This document shows, in pieces, positions 10,547 to 21,344 of a stretch of DNA of 64,000 nucleotides; positions within the stretch are counted from its first letter, which is position 1; every line of letters starts with the position of its first letter. Below the pieces are notes generated by a model. The model was not told the origin of the DNA. It saw only the letters and a program-made list of their open reading frames with translations, and ran no database searches. The position numbers were made by a program, and so were the translations under genes. The stretch spans positions 718,186,828 to 718,250,827 of the forward strand of contig CM066036.1 in NCBI GenBank assembly GCA_033557465.1. The letters are read 5' to 3'. The stretch is from Ichthyophis bannanicus. Its lineage: Eukaryota; Chordata; Amphibia; Gymnophiona; Ichthyophiidae.

Positions 10547-10899
10547 CACTGTTCCCTCTAAGCTGTGCGCGTGTGCGCGCGCACACATCTCGCCGAGCAA
10601 GCGCACATACTTTACAACAGAGCGCACAAAAATTACGGTTCTGATTCTGATAGAAAACAACACAGGCGTCTTAAAATTTAAAAGTTGTTGTGTATTTATA
10701 GTTTTCACAAGTTCTACAATATTTTCTAGTGCAATCAATGTGGTGTACATACTGTATTCTGACATGTAGTCAAATTTTAAAGTACTGTATATAACTCCGA
10801 GTGTCGTTATGTGGCACACAAAAATTTAACCTTCCTTCAAAAGCTGCACAGCTGATATTTTATGCGCACACAGCCTACAGAAAATTAGAGGGAACATTG
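10547..10899. mobile_element. hAT-type MITE, 353 bp
   Basis: The terminal inverted repeats are CACTGTTCCCTCTAA (10547-10561) and TTAGAGGGAACATTG (10885-10899), one mismatch. They are flanked by exact 8-bp target-site duplications GCCCAGAC at 10539-10546 and 10900-10907. The 8-bp duplication and CA..TG ends fit the hAT superfamily. Internally there is a (GC/GT)n stretch (gcgcgtgtgcgcgcgc) near the left end and no transposase, so it is non-autonomous. Confidence 0.92.
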
Positions 10900-10907
10900 G
10901 CCCAGAC

Positions 10908-12205
10908 CCTTCCCCTTCCCGCCCCCCACCAGCTTTCCCCGTCCTACTGCTCAGGACGTGCGAGGAAAGCATAGGGCAATACAGAAGATCTGTAAAAGAA
11001 AAAAAAGGATAGTCTGTATAGTCTTTATCTGAGAAAGAGCTATCTGTTCTGATTTGACCCAGATACCTACGGACATGCTCAGCATGTCAGTGTGGTTATG
11101 TTTTGAAGGGAGTCTTCCACACAGGACTTTGTGGAACATTTCAGAGGTACATCTATAGCAGCATGGAGGGGTAATCCTTTTCAAAAGGCTCTAACTGAGA
11201 GGTTGCATAGAGGATTTCATTTTTGTTTGTGAATTCTCCCTCTGCTTTTCAATGTATGTGGCCTAACACCTGCTGGGACTGCTTTGTGTTTAAACTTTGA
11301 GTCCAGGCTGATGGAAAGTCCCTTCTTTGAAATGAAAGACCATGACAGTAGCTTTAATAAAAATATAAAAACATATTTATTTATTATCACAATTTTCAAA
11401 AGAGGCAGAATGAGATGAAAGAAAGTGAGGTCTAAGAAATCAAAACCAGTGAAAACAAAAACTGCCAGGGAAAGAACTCAAGAGATCCAAGGAGGTGGAG
11501 GTGATTTTAAGGGGACTGGGTTGAGGGCATATAAAACTGGCCCTTGTACTCAAGAGGATATATAATGAGGATAATGAGGATTATCATATCCAGCATCTGC
11601 TTCTGAACATACAGGATTCTCTCCATGCCCTCTCATAGTCCTTAGAGCCACCCCTCTGTGACTATGACCTTCTGTCCTAGCTGTTCCATGACAGCACCCT
11701 TTGCATCATTTCCAATGAGCCATGGGGAAGAAACTTCTCTCAGGAGGTGGTACAGTGGCTGCATCTAGGAAAGCAGGGGGGAGAGTGCTGCTATCACGGA
11801 GGTGTAGCACAACCTCTGGCGGACCACTGTTGGATCCCATCCTCCTATCCTGGGGGCAAGGCAGAGAAGACTCTATGGGTAGGTATCTGGATCAAACCAG
11901 AATAGATAGCTCTTTCTCAGGTGCATATGACAATCAACTCTTTGCCATAACAGCATCAGGACTAGATCTAACCCATGAGCCATCCCTGTACTCACCCTAT
12001 TCTCATGACAATATACTTTCTTTGCTTGCTATTATCAATGCCTTTTGCACTCTTTCATCTGTGGATCTCTCTCCTCTTTAAGCCAATAGATGACACAAGA
12101 CAATAACAGCTTCAAAAAATTGTTTTTATTCCCATTTGTAGATTGAGAGTATAGTACAAGCCATAGCCATTGATTACAGCAAAATCAGTTATTGCATAGT
12201 GATAT
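10908..12205. other. No recognisable feature
   Basis: Contains the 119-codon frame at 11722-12081, which has no motif I recognise and no flanking gene signals. 'ggcatataaaactgg' near 11527 resembles a TATA box but nothing else supports a promoter. Confidence 0.45.
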
Positions 12206-12870
12206 GGTTTATTTAGCTAATTAGTTATTATACTTATAAATTCTTATATAATGCCAAATTAGCACAAGTCATTCTTGATGGTTCATAAAAAAGAATTTAA
12301 ATACATTAAAACATTCACATAAACCACAATAAAACAAAATAAAAACTAATCTTCAGTAAAATGAATGTTCCTATTACATTTTCCATAGTATATTGCCTTC
12401 ATCCAACTACGCTACAACTGAGGTAAAGTAGTCTCTATAACTGCTTCATCAAGGACATTAGATTTTCTTCAGTCCTCTGTTCCCTGGGCAAACAATTCCA
12501 TTGCTCTCTTGCTACTGAGGAAAATTTATTTGCTCTTCATTTAGCCTCGGAATTAATGTAAGGGATGACTGGGGTAGCCCATAGTAATCATTCTTTCAAG
12601 TACTTAGGTCTATGAGTATGTAAAGTTTAATGTGCTAACACCAACAGCTAAAAATACAACCTTTCTTTAACTCTGGAGATGATAGAGTTCTGCCATTGCA
12701 GTTTTTGCGCTTTCCTTCCTTTTGGTGCCGGTTAATAACCAAGCTGCAGTGTTTTGGATTACATACAATCTTCTCATCAGTTTAACAGATCGGTCCACAT
12801 ATCGGTCAACTGTTGTAGTCTAAAACACCTGCTACCATTGCCTGCATCACAGAGCATGACATTTTCTCAT
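12206..12870 (-). pseudogene. Old L2-like LINE 3' coding end
   Basis: Minus-strand frames contain pieces of an L2-type RT C-terminus: LYVIQNTAAWLLTG, RPKYLKE, FSSVARE.WNCLPREQR and ENLMSLMKQL, each in its expected order. They are separated by frameshifts and stops. The A/T-rich 12206-12330 would be its 3' untranslated end. More diverged than the other L2 copies, so probably older. Confidence 0.6.
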
Positions 12871-13689
12871 CAGCATAAGATTAAAGCTGCTTCACAAGAT
12901 GAAATTTATAATATGTACTTTTCATAACTGTTATCATTTTTTCCTATCCAACACCCTCCAGTACAAGTTATTAACCTAATGATCAGGAAGATCCTTTCAA
13001 AGGAATAGCTAATCTCTCAATCGAAGGTCTAAACTTTAAAACACCACAGTCGAGTGCACTAGAACATAAGAATTCTGTCACCCGTATGTTCAACCACAGA
13101 TTAAAAGTAGGACTCCATTCCTTCATTGAGAAAAGTTTTGCCAGAGGTTTGGGTTAGGTTGAATGGGATTGGTGGATTATGAACTCAGGGATTTTGATTG
13201 GATGGTTTGTAATTTTAAATGGGAGGGGCCAGGTATACCATGTTTGCAGCAGAGTAAAACTCTTGGGAGCTGTTCCAGCTGGAGTGAGTTTATAGTTGTG
13301 GAAGTAAGTTACCACGGTAGGTTCAATTTTAATAAGGCTATTTGAAGTTGTTCTGTAAAGGTTTAATGTGTTGGCCATTATGTTTATATACAGTACAAGA
13401 TAAGGGGGGAGGTTTGAGCCATATTCTCTGCATGTGGGAAGTTGATTTCAAGGAGAGCTCTGACAGTGATTTCTAACTATGGAGCAACTCACAGCTGCTG
13501 AGCAGTTTGTGCTAGGGTATGGTTACAATGCTAGAAATAGTGGAAGAGCAACACATACATAATAGAAAGAAGCCGGCAGCTAAGGATTTTTACAATGATA
13601 ACAAAAGAGAAAATAACATTTTCTAAAGAAAAAAATGGCATTGTCTGCGCTGGGTTCTGAGTTTGCTGTTTTGATCGAGTATTTAAGAC
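12871..13689. other. No recognisable gene; short dispersed repeat
   Basis: A ~27-bp stretch at about 13103-13129 (CACAGATTAAAAGTAGGACT core) recurs inverted near 23497-23525. No coding motif seen. Confidence 0.4.
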
Positions 13690-13822
13690 TGGATAAGGAT
13701 TTTTAATACCTGAAGAAGCCATATTGGGATGCTGAAAACAATGGCCATGGCTGTAGTGCAATAAGGGAAGTCATCAAGTGGTGGCAGTGTAGTGAAATAA
13801 GGGAAGTCATCAATAAATAAAT
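13690..13822 (+). mobile_element. Penelope-like 3' region with hammerhead-like blocks
   Basis: It contains CTGAAGA (13710-13716), a possible AGC/GCT stem II and GAAA (13734-13737), then a palindromic ATGGCCAT. This block order matches the better candidate at 33191-33241 (CTGAAGA, GACAAAA, TGGCCATGTC). The sequence appears to continue after the inserted L2 at 15660-15740. A 22-bp segment at 13761-13782 is repeated exactly at 15666-15687, and a partial copy starts at 13797. Confidence 0.45.
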
Positions 13823-15657
13823 GGAACACACTTCACACTATCAAGGAGAAGCAGTTACTTGATACCATTACTAAAATCAACACAACCACTTCTCACCTGG
13901 ATCCATGCCCCATAGCTTGGATAAAAGCAACTAAATCTGAGCTAGCCCTCTTCTTAATCAGCATAGTGAACCAGTCCGTCCTCCTGGGGACAATGCTAAA
14001 TGATCTCAAACTCTCCACCATTCATCCTATATTCAAGAACATATCCCTAAATAAAGAGGATCTCGTCTCCTATAGACTAATTGCAAGCATCCCTTTTCTA
14101 GCAAAAATCATTGAAAAAATAGTTCATACTCAGTTGCAGGACTACATTGACTCAAACTACCCCCTTGACAAACACCAGTATGGTTTCTGCTCATACCACA
14201 GAGTGGAAACCTTACTAACAGTCCTGTTTGACACCCTCATCTGTGGCATGAATAATACTACTCAAGCTTTCATACTTGTCTTCATAGACACTGCCTCAGC
14301 CTTTGACAACGTGGATCATAATATATATACTGCCTGCTAGACTAGCCCAATTAGGAATAGCAGGTACTGTCTTTCAATTGTTTAAGTCATACATCACCAA
14401 TAGATACCAATATGTAAGAATTGACCAAGAGTCCTCCATGACCTTCCCACAAAAACAGGGAATTCCTCAGGGCTCAGCATTATCAGCTCTCCTGTTTAAC
14501 CTCTACCTTCAGCCAATCTGCTCAATCTTCAAAAAGCATAAAATAGGTTACCTCTTATATGCCGATGATATGTTATTTACTCCAGTAAACATGAAAAAAA
14601 CAGTCTATCACAGCATTATTGACTGCATCCTCGAAGCTGAGTCCTGGCTTTGTGAGAACAACCTCCAAATCAACTTCAAAAAAACTGAAATTATGTTCAC
14701 AACAAACCAAAACATTCCCCCCCACCCCCACTGAAATCAAGATATAAAACACCACCATTCAAGTAAAACAGGAGGTAAAATACCTGGGAATCATCTTGGA
14801 TAAATCCCTCAGTATGTCATCCCATGTAAGACAAACAGTCAGGACTATATTCTTTAAACTAAGATCCATCCAGAACCTAAGACCTCTCTTAGAACCCAGC
14901 GATTTCCGGGATCCTGCCATATTGCTGGGCAGACTGGATGGACCACGCTGGTCTTTATCTGCTGTCATTTACTATGCTACTATGTTACTATGTAACACCT
15001 TACAACTAGCCCAAAATGTGACTGCCCGAATAATAGCTAAAGCACGCCTGACAGATCATATTACACTGATTCTTAAGGATCTACATTGGCTTCCAATAAT
15101 GAGAAGAATAAAATATAAAGTAATAATTACCGCTTTCAAGCTACACCATAACATCTCACCCTCCTTCCTCACATCTAAGATTCACACACAAGCAGAAACT
15201 ATGAGCAGAAGAAACAGCAATCTAAACACACTTGCAATACCATCATCAATCCATAGAACAAAACAAGTAACCAGCAACAGGGCCTTCACTTACACTGCAT
15301 CCAAACTATGGAACCTTCTGCCAGACCCCATCAGATCCATCAAAGACCTCAAAACGTTTAGGAAAGAACTAAAGACACTACTATTCACCAAATACTATAA
15401 CAACAATGCCTGAAGTACATCCTGTTCACCCCTGTCCCACAACCAATAAAAATGTATATAGTTGACGTTATATATAGTGTTAATAGCTCCCCATATAATG
15501 GCTCCAGATCCAGGCAGCTACTTTGTAAATAGTTGAAAGGTTTTTTGTTTTTATGGTTTGTTTTAATTGTTCTCTGTAACTGGTTTGTTCAATGTAAACC
15601 GCCCCTGCTCTCTGGAAGGGATGGCATATAAAAACTGAATAAATAAATAAATAATTG
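13823..15657 (+). pseudogene. L2 LINE reverse transcriptase and 3' end
   Basis: RT blocks run in order on the + strand. First come fingers and palm (LSTIHPIFKN, DKHQYGFC, FIDTASAFDNVDHN; 13966-14335). A frameshift follows, then QGIPQGSALSALLFNLYL and the catalytic YADD (14558-14569). Next is NFKKTEIMFTTN, then a third segment (14796-15413) with TLQLAQNVTARIIAKA, DLHWLP, and SKLWNLLPDPIR. The 3' end shows 'aatgtaaaccgcccc', 'ggcatataaaaactg' and an (AATA)n tail. YADD is intact, but frameshifts at about 14335 and 14732 make it inactive. 5'-truncated; no endonuclease. It is inserted in Penelope-like sequence. Confidence 0.9.
14912..14993 (+). mobile_element. CR1-like 3' tail embedded in L2 coding region
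   Basis: The stretch GGGCAGACTGGATGGACC, 'gctggtctttatctgctgtcat', ending CTACTATGTTACTATG is the 3' tail of the CR1-like subfamily ending at 57385 (gacagactagataggcc...ctatgtttctatg). It replaces roughly 30 codons of the L2 RT between LLEPSDFR and TLQLAQN. It keeps the reading frame open across the insertion, producing a chimeric frame. Confidence 0.75.
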
Positions 15658-15665
15658 GTGCCGCT

Positions 15666-15687
15666 ATAAGGGAAGTCATCAAGTGGT
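15666..15687. repeat. 22-bp repeat flanking the L2
   Basis: Exact match of 22 bases to 13761-13782, core AAGGGAAGTCATCAAGTGG. It lies just after the L2 tail and may be a target-site duplication or a pre-existing tandem unit, because a partial third copy occurs at 13797. Confidence 0.6.
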
Positions 15688-15734
15688 TCCGCTGGTGCCG
15701 ATTGAAGAGAGGAATTATTTCAATTAAACTAATG

Positions 15735-16560
15735 AATAACAACCCAGAAAGGCCGTGGGCCTCGTGCCCGCTAGCCGCCGTTAACCGGGGGGGGGGGGGG
15801 CGGCTGGTGCGTGGCCCCGGCCCCCACGAGGCGTCAGGAGGAGGTCCCCTTTGGCGGGGTTTTGGCTGGACCCCATTGGCTCCTGAGTGTGAGTGGCGGC
15901 GCGGGAGCCAATGGGGGATTGTCTGGGCCTGGGGGGGAGGTGGGGCCAAGGCCGAGCGAGCCGGCAGGAGCGACAGTCACCGGGGGAGCAGGTAAAGGTG
16001 GCTGGCGTGTCTGCTGTCTCCGGAGGGTACCTTCCCCTTTTATCCCTGGGCGGTGGGAGCGGCCTGAGGGGGGGTGTCGGGTGCGGGAGTAGCGGAGGGA
16101 GGTTAGGTATGAGTGGGGAGCTCCCCCGGTGACGAGCGGGCGGCTGCATTTTGTCGGAGGACTGACGGCATGGGCTGCAGGCAGGCTGGCGGTGGGCTGT
16201 GCTCCCGGGCCTGTTGCAGCAGTGGGCCAACGGGCACGTTTGGTTCTGCGGGTGCCTGGACTTTGCGGTGAGTGATGGGTGCCCGTTTACCTAGCGGAGA
16301 GTCTGCGGGGGGATCGGGGGGCGCTGCGAGCGCCGCGGCTGCCCCGTTGCAGGCCTAGGGGGTGCAGGCCCACAGCTGTTCCCACTTGTTGTGGGAGGCC
16401 GCTGGAGGTTTTTTTTTTGCGTCCCGGAGGCCCAAGGAACGGTACCGGGTATTGGTAGGATGGGTTTGGGGCAGATTGAGAGGTGGATTGGGCCCCATTG
16501 GCCCCCGAGTGTTATTGCTAGTAAACTAACCTTTATCGTGTTTCCTTTTTAAGGGGGGAG
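15735..16560. other. GC-rich, G-skewed block (part 1) with CCAAT hairpin
   Basis: Very GC-rich with long G runs on the + strand (for example 15788-15801). An inverted pair CCCCATTGGCTCC (15871-15883) and GGAGCCAATGGGG (15904-15916) can form a 13-bp hairpin and carries CCAAT boxes on both strands. Overlapping open frames on both strands are compositional. I cannot assign the block to a repeat family or a promoter. Confidence 0.4.
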
Positions 16561-16874
16561 GAGAGGAAGGCCGTACATGCCAAAATATAGAAGCCAAGGC
16601 ACTGAAAAATCAAATCTTTACCTCTGCATTTCAAACCCCTATTTTTCAGTTACAATGCAGTTTCAAGCAGGGGCAATGAGTGTGACACACTCACCGAACT
16701 ACTATGTTATTCAGTAAAATATTTTAAAAGCCTCATTTTGACACTCACTACCTCGGACATTGCCACTAATGCTTGACCGCTCATTATTACTCCGTTGAGA
16801 GCAGAGAACAGAGGTGCCCTCACGGAGGGGGTGGGAGCTGTTCCTACAGGGCTGGGGTGCCCCCAAAATGGTAC

Positions 16875-16965
16875 CCTAGCTGAAGGTGGCTCAGTGGTTT
16901 GGTATTTGTTAGTGAACTGTGTTTGGGCTCTTCAGTCTACCAGTTCAATTCCCTCCTACTCCTTT
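16875..16965 (+). mobile_element. tRNA-like SINE head (candidate)
   Basis: An A-box-like TGGCTCAGTGG (16887-16897) and a B-box-like AGTTCAATTCC (16942-16952) are about 45 bp apart, as in tRNA-derived SINEs. No tail or duplication identified. Confidence 0.4.
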
Positions 16966-17064
16966 GAATTTCCAAAATCACATAGGGACTCCATGGGGAG
17001 ATTTGAAGGGGTGGGTGGGCTTTTGGCTGAGGCATTTATTTAGGAGGCAGTACAATAATGGGGA

Positions 17065-17145
17065 ACAGAGCCACAGCACAATGGTTAAGACACTGACCAA
17101 TGGTGCAGGGATCAGGGGTTCAATCCCCCACAGTGCCCAATGAAC
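17065..17145 (+). mobile_element. tRNA-derived SINE head
   Basis: A box TGGTTAAGACACTG (17082-17095) and B box GGGTTCAATCC (17117-17127) have normal spacing. A second run 'atcaggggttcaatcccccac' shows the T-arm stem (GGGG/CCCC). It looks like a tRNA-derived SINE or an old tRNA pseudogene; acceptor-stem pairing is not convincing. Confidence 0.5.
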
Positions 17146-17660
17146 AACGGCATAAGGCGGCATGCTAATGTTTGAGCCCCCAGTGACTATCCTTGAGGAG
17201 TCCGGAATCTGAATTGGTGCGATGTATGAGGTTTGTTATTAGGGGGCGGAGCCTTGGCCCTGTTCAATACCTTAATATTTTGTCAGTTGAACATTCTGCG
17301 GGGGCCAGCGGAGGTGCTCACGAGGCTGGGCACCGAGAAATGTAATTTTTTATGTATCATTCATAGGTTGAAAGGCATGATTGTAGTGCTTTCTGAAGTG
17401 CTATCATAAACAGTTTCGCGTGTTCGCAGTAGGCTACACCTGTGCCACTGTTATAAAGAGGGGAATTCTGGATGGCGTGGGTTACCTTAGTGAATTTAGC
17501 TTCACCATATGAGTTTATTTACTGTGGTAGTACCGGTATGGGAGGGGAGGTGGGAGTGCTACCTATGGCAACACTATTGCTCTTTGAAGCATAGTTGTGA
17601 CCTCCTTTCCTGCAATTCTCTCATACCGTGTGTACTCTTACGGATACAGCGGGGCACATT

Positions 17661-18400
17661 TCTAAATCGGGGAGGGGCAGTGCAGGGTGGCAGGGGAACG
17701 GCTGTTACAGTCGGGTTGGGCAGCGTTTAAGGGGTCTGTGGGGCTAGCCGAGTACTCCGGGGGCGTTTTATTTGGCCGCCTGGGGATCCGGGACGGGGTA
17801 GGAGTCAGGGATCTCCTGGGCTGTGTGGTCGGGAGGGTGAGCTCCTGCGGGTTTTCGCTGCTCCCCCGCGGTGTGTTCTGCTTTATCTTTGCAGATGCTG
17901 CCTGGAGGATTGCTTTCGAGGCAGATGGAGCAGGGAGTGAGTGGCGTTGGGGTCGACAGGGATCCGGAGGACGAGTGGCTGTTCGACGGAGGGCAGGACG
18001 GTGGGTGCGGGTGCCCAGGCCCATGGCTGCTGGGGCAGGTGAGTCACCGGTTGGGGGGGGAGGACTACGGGGGTGGGGGGTCCGGGCAAGCAGGAGCAGC
18101 AGCACGAAGCGGCAGCGCTCCTCTGGTCTGCGCCGCGGGGCGGGGTCATAGGTACGGAGGGGGGGTTCGAGCGGATGGTGGCTGTGGCTTACGGGAGCCA
18201 TGTCGGGCGGGGTGGGAACCGAAAAGGGGGCGGTGCTGAGGGGTGCGGCTCGGTCCTTTTGGGGGGCAGAGGGCGGTCTGGGGGGAGCTGGGGCCTTCTG
18301 CTGGCGGTTGGCAGGCCCCCGGCCACTTTCCGGATTGTAAGATGGCTCCTAGATTCACGGGAAGTTTGTAAAGTCCTGGGTCCGAGCTGCTAATACTATA
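17661..18400. other. GC-rich, G-skewed block (part 2)
   Basis: Long open frames on both strands (for example 17662-18201 minus and 17687-18151 plus) reflect composition: Arg/Gly/Pro-rich with no domain. It resembles the block at 18660-20880 in composition. Not recognised. Confidence 0.35.
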
Positions 18401-18659
18401 CGTTATCGGCATTAGTACATGCAAACGTGGTAGCAAACTTTAGTGATTCTAGGCCTTTTCTTTTACACCAAAGCTAACTTCAGGATAATATCTCTGAAAT
18501 CATCGCATGAAACATATACTGGAAAGGTGTGAGGTTAATCAAATTAATTAAATAAATAATCATAACACAAGCAAAGTAAACGTAACATTTGTCCACTCAT
18601 TACAAAGCGACAACCCGCTTCATCTCTCATAAAGCATAAAACATCAGAGTAGAGTATTA
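18401..18659. other. A/T-rich spacer, no feature seen
   Basis: A normal-composition stretch between two GC-rich blocks, with no motif. Confidence 0.4.
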
Positions 18660-20890
18660 TGCACTCTTTCCTGACGCGGCATTGACACCCCTTCGGGTTG
18701 CGGAGCTGTGGCCGGCCCGGGACGGGACGGAAGGGGGGCTTGAAGGGGGATGTCTGTAGGTGCTATCTTTTTCGTTATGGGGGAGGGTTGGATAAGCGGA
18801 GGGACGGAACTCCCTTTCAGTGTGGCACTGCGCTCAGGTGGGAGTGGCTAGCGGGCGTTGGACGTGGTTTTGGGGGAGGACCTAGACCTAGGGAGGATGG
18901 TGGAGTGAGGGCCAATGGGGGGGGGGGGTGGTTCGGCTGCGGGTTCTGCTTGTCGACATGTTTGGAGTTTCTACCGGAACGTCGGCTGCGGGTTCTGCTT
19001 GCCGACATGTTTGGAGTTTCTACCAGAACGTGACGGGTTTCTGTTTAATGGTGAGGGCGCCTTCCACGGGGGGCGTGCAGCTCCTTGCGGATGCGGGGGC
19101 GGCTGGGGGGTTTGGTTGGTATTTTGAGGCTCCGGGTGCGCGGGCTCATGGCCTCAAGCTTCGCGGGTGGCGGGTATCCTCGATAACATGACTGGGCTTG
19201 GGGAGTTCCCCGTCCTGGTGGCGTTGCATCGGTGGTCCGCGAGGTGGGGTAGTCGTAGGTGTTTGGGGCGAGCGGGTTGGAATCTGGCTCCAGGGGCAGA
19301 TGCCATGGGTTTGCAGGTCCCAGAGCAATGCTGGCCTGCGGCCTGGGGACCTGACGTGGTGTACAGTGTCGGCAGCGGCATGGAGGGGGTATTGGCGGGG
19401 CGGTGGCAGCGGCGTTGCCTTGCTGGTCTCGTCGGGTTGGCAGCTGGGTACGGTGTGGGGCCATCTTTCGGGCTCGCACTTCGGAGAACCACATGGGCGA
19501 CCATCTGGGTGCTGATAGTGGAGTTTCGCGCTGTCTCGGCCGCAGTGGGATGGGGGTGTCTGTGGGGGGGGGGGGTTGCTGGTTCTTAGGCTGTTGCGGG
19601 GTGGGGAGAGTGCACATCCTTTGCTGGGCGACTGGCGGATGCCAGTCCCGCTTCAGCTACTGGGAGGGTGGTGTGCAGTGTTCCTCGCGCACGGTCGGGT
19701 CTTGTGCCGCCTTCTCTTGCGGTTTTCCGGGTGGGGAGCGTGCGGCTGCCATCAGAGGGAGGAAGCAGATGGAGCCTTGCTGGTACGGCAGGTGCCGCTG
19801 GGGAGTGTGTATTGCTTGGGCTTGATCCCAGGGGGTGTCGAAGGGCAGCGCCGGCAGATGCCGGAGCGCTAATGGGTGCTAACGCGTTTTTTTGGAGGCC
19901 GCTTTGCCAGCTGGGGCTGGATCCGGTCCATTTGGCTCCTTCGTCGGAGTGGGCTGAGCGGGAGAGTCAGCGGTAGGGCTGCAGGCAGTCGAATACCTTT
20001 CAGGGGCGGGGCGCTTATCGGGGTGGGTGGGGGGGGGGTTGGCGGGTGCTAACTGTTATTTCCTTTTAGATGTTGGCCGGACTCCAGGTTGCGGCTGGAT
20101 GCCTCAGCTCTTCGCTTCCCGGGCAGCACCAAGGCCAATGGGCGTGCGCGCCTCTGAGGGGTCGTCTTATGGCTGGGCCAGCGCGGCCTCTAGAGGGGGC
20201 CGTTGCTACCTTTGCTTCGACGCTAGGGTGGTGAGACGGGTGTGCCTGGGTTGCTGTTGCTGCAGTTGGGAGACAGCGATTGAGCGGCCACGATGGGTAA
20301 GTTGCAGAGTGGTGAAGCGAACGGTGATAGGGGGCTGAGGGGCTGTTCCGGTGCGGCAATGTGGTTTTGGGGTGGTCAGACATATTTCCAAGGCCTGCTG
20401 GCTGGGTCCACCATGGGTGGTCTCGCGGGTTGGTTAAACATTCCTCGGCAGGGGCCGTGGGATGTGCCCGCGGGTTGGAGGGCTGATCTTGCCTCCAGGA
20501 TGGAGGTGGAGTGTGCCGGTTTAGGGGCTGGGTGGGGTGTGGGTATCCCCGGGGGGCTGGCTTTGTTCCTTCAATGGCTGGCAAGAGGCTTTGGAATTAT
20601 GTGGCGCAGGGAAGAGTGACTGGTCGCAGCTTGCCGTGGGGGGTGGCTCAGGGTGGTGGTCCCTGAGCCTGTGGCGGGATCCCGGAGGTGTCCAGGGTCT
20701 GGAGCCGGTTGCAAGATGCAGGGCGGGGGTGGGGTACCCCCGGCCCGGTGAAACCCTCGGGGCTTTTGCTAATAATATGGCGAAGCCGGAAGAGGGGCGA
20801 CGGAATGGCCTGTGGCCGGTTCACGGCGGAAGCGGGCGGAACTCACTTTGCTACTCTCACGGCTGGTGAGGATTTGTTCCGCGGCCGAAT
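18660..20890. other. GC-rich, G-skewed block (part 3)
   Basis: More than 2 kb with strong excess of G over C on the + strand and many CpG. Both strands carry overlapping long frames lacking recognisable domains. It ends close to a normal-composition stretch at 20890. It could be an unclassified mobile element interior, a degenerate GC-rich satellite or an orphan CpG-rich region. Confidence 0.35.
18934..19031 (+). repeat. 49-bp tandem duplication
   Basis: Units 18934-18982 and 18983-19031 are near-identical, each containing CGGCTGCGGGTTCTGCTTG and 'gacatgtttggagtttctacc'. They differ at about two to three positions. Confidence 0.85.
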
Positions 20891-20997
20891 TCAATTAATG
20901 AAGGTTTGCTGTTGGTTGTGGTTTAAGGAAGATGTTGTACGGTTGATAAAGCTGCGACCAGTTTGATTCCCAATAAGTGTGTTGTGGTTATTTGTAT

Positions 20998-21027
20998 TGG
21001 GGTGGGGGTGGGGGTGGGGGCGGGGAC
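20998..21027 (+). repeat. (GGGGTG)n microsatellite
   Basis: Tandem GGGGTG hexamers ending in GGGGCGGGG. The four or more G runs could form a G-quadruplex. The surrounding 20890-21331 has no other feature I can name. Confidence 0.85.
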
Positions 21028-21331
21028 ATGAGCACCTGGTCCGCCTTACCCGGTTACTGGAATTCACAGTTTTACCAGTGACTATAAATTTCTTTGAGTA
21101 GCAGTAGTTGGGCATTGAATTATTATTAATGTCATTATTGTTGAAATGATTATTGTATGTTATATATGATATGTGTGTGTAAGACAACTGTGTAAATTTT
21201 CATTTGTGTCTGATGTGATGTGCAATATATAAATGAAAATATCAAATGTGCTGACAATGTATAAAGTACAATAGATAAAAGGATAAATATATGATTTATA
21301 CTCATATGCAGAAAGAGGTGTAATGAGATAT

Positions 21332-21344
21332 AAACATGTTTTTA
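21332..21344. repeat. Target-site duplication, left copy
   Basis: AAACATGTTTTTA, identical to 23417-23429, marks the left edge of the ORF1-only retroelement. Confidence 0.85.

Larger units (their letters stand above)
16561..17660. other. Intermediate-GC segment with two tRNA-like heads
   Basis: Apart from the two SINE-like heads listed separately, this stretch shows no family motif. It separates two very GC-rich blocks. Confidence 0.35.

Noticed and set aside
11722..12081. 119-codon + frame as a host exon or gene
   Set aside because: No domain, no flanking splice or promoter evidence; length is within chance for 64 kb in six frames.
17065..17145. Functional tRNA gene
   Set aside because: A and B boxes are present, but I could not form a convincing acceptor stem or anticodon arm. 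A SINE head or pseudogene is more likely.
17662..20869. Numerous 60-190-codon frames in the GC-rich block as genes
   Set aside because: Overlapping on both strands, Arg/Gly/Pro/Trp-rich, without domains, splice structure or homology I can recognise.
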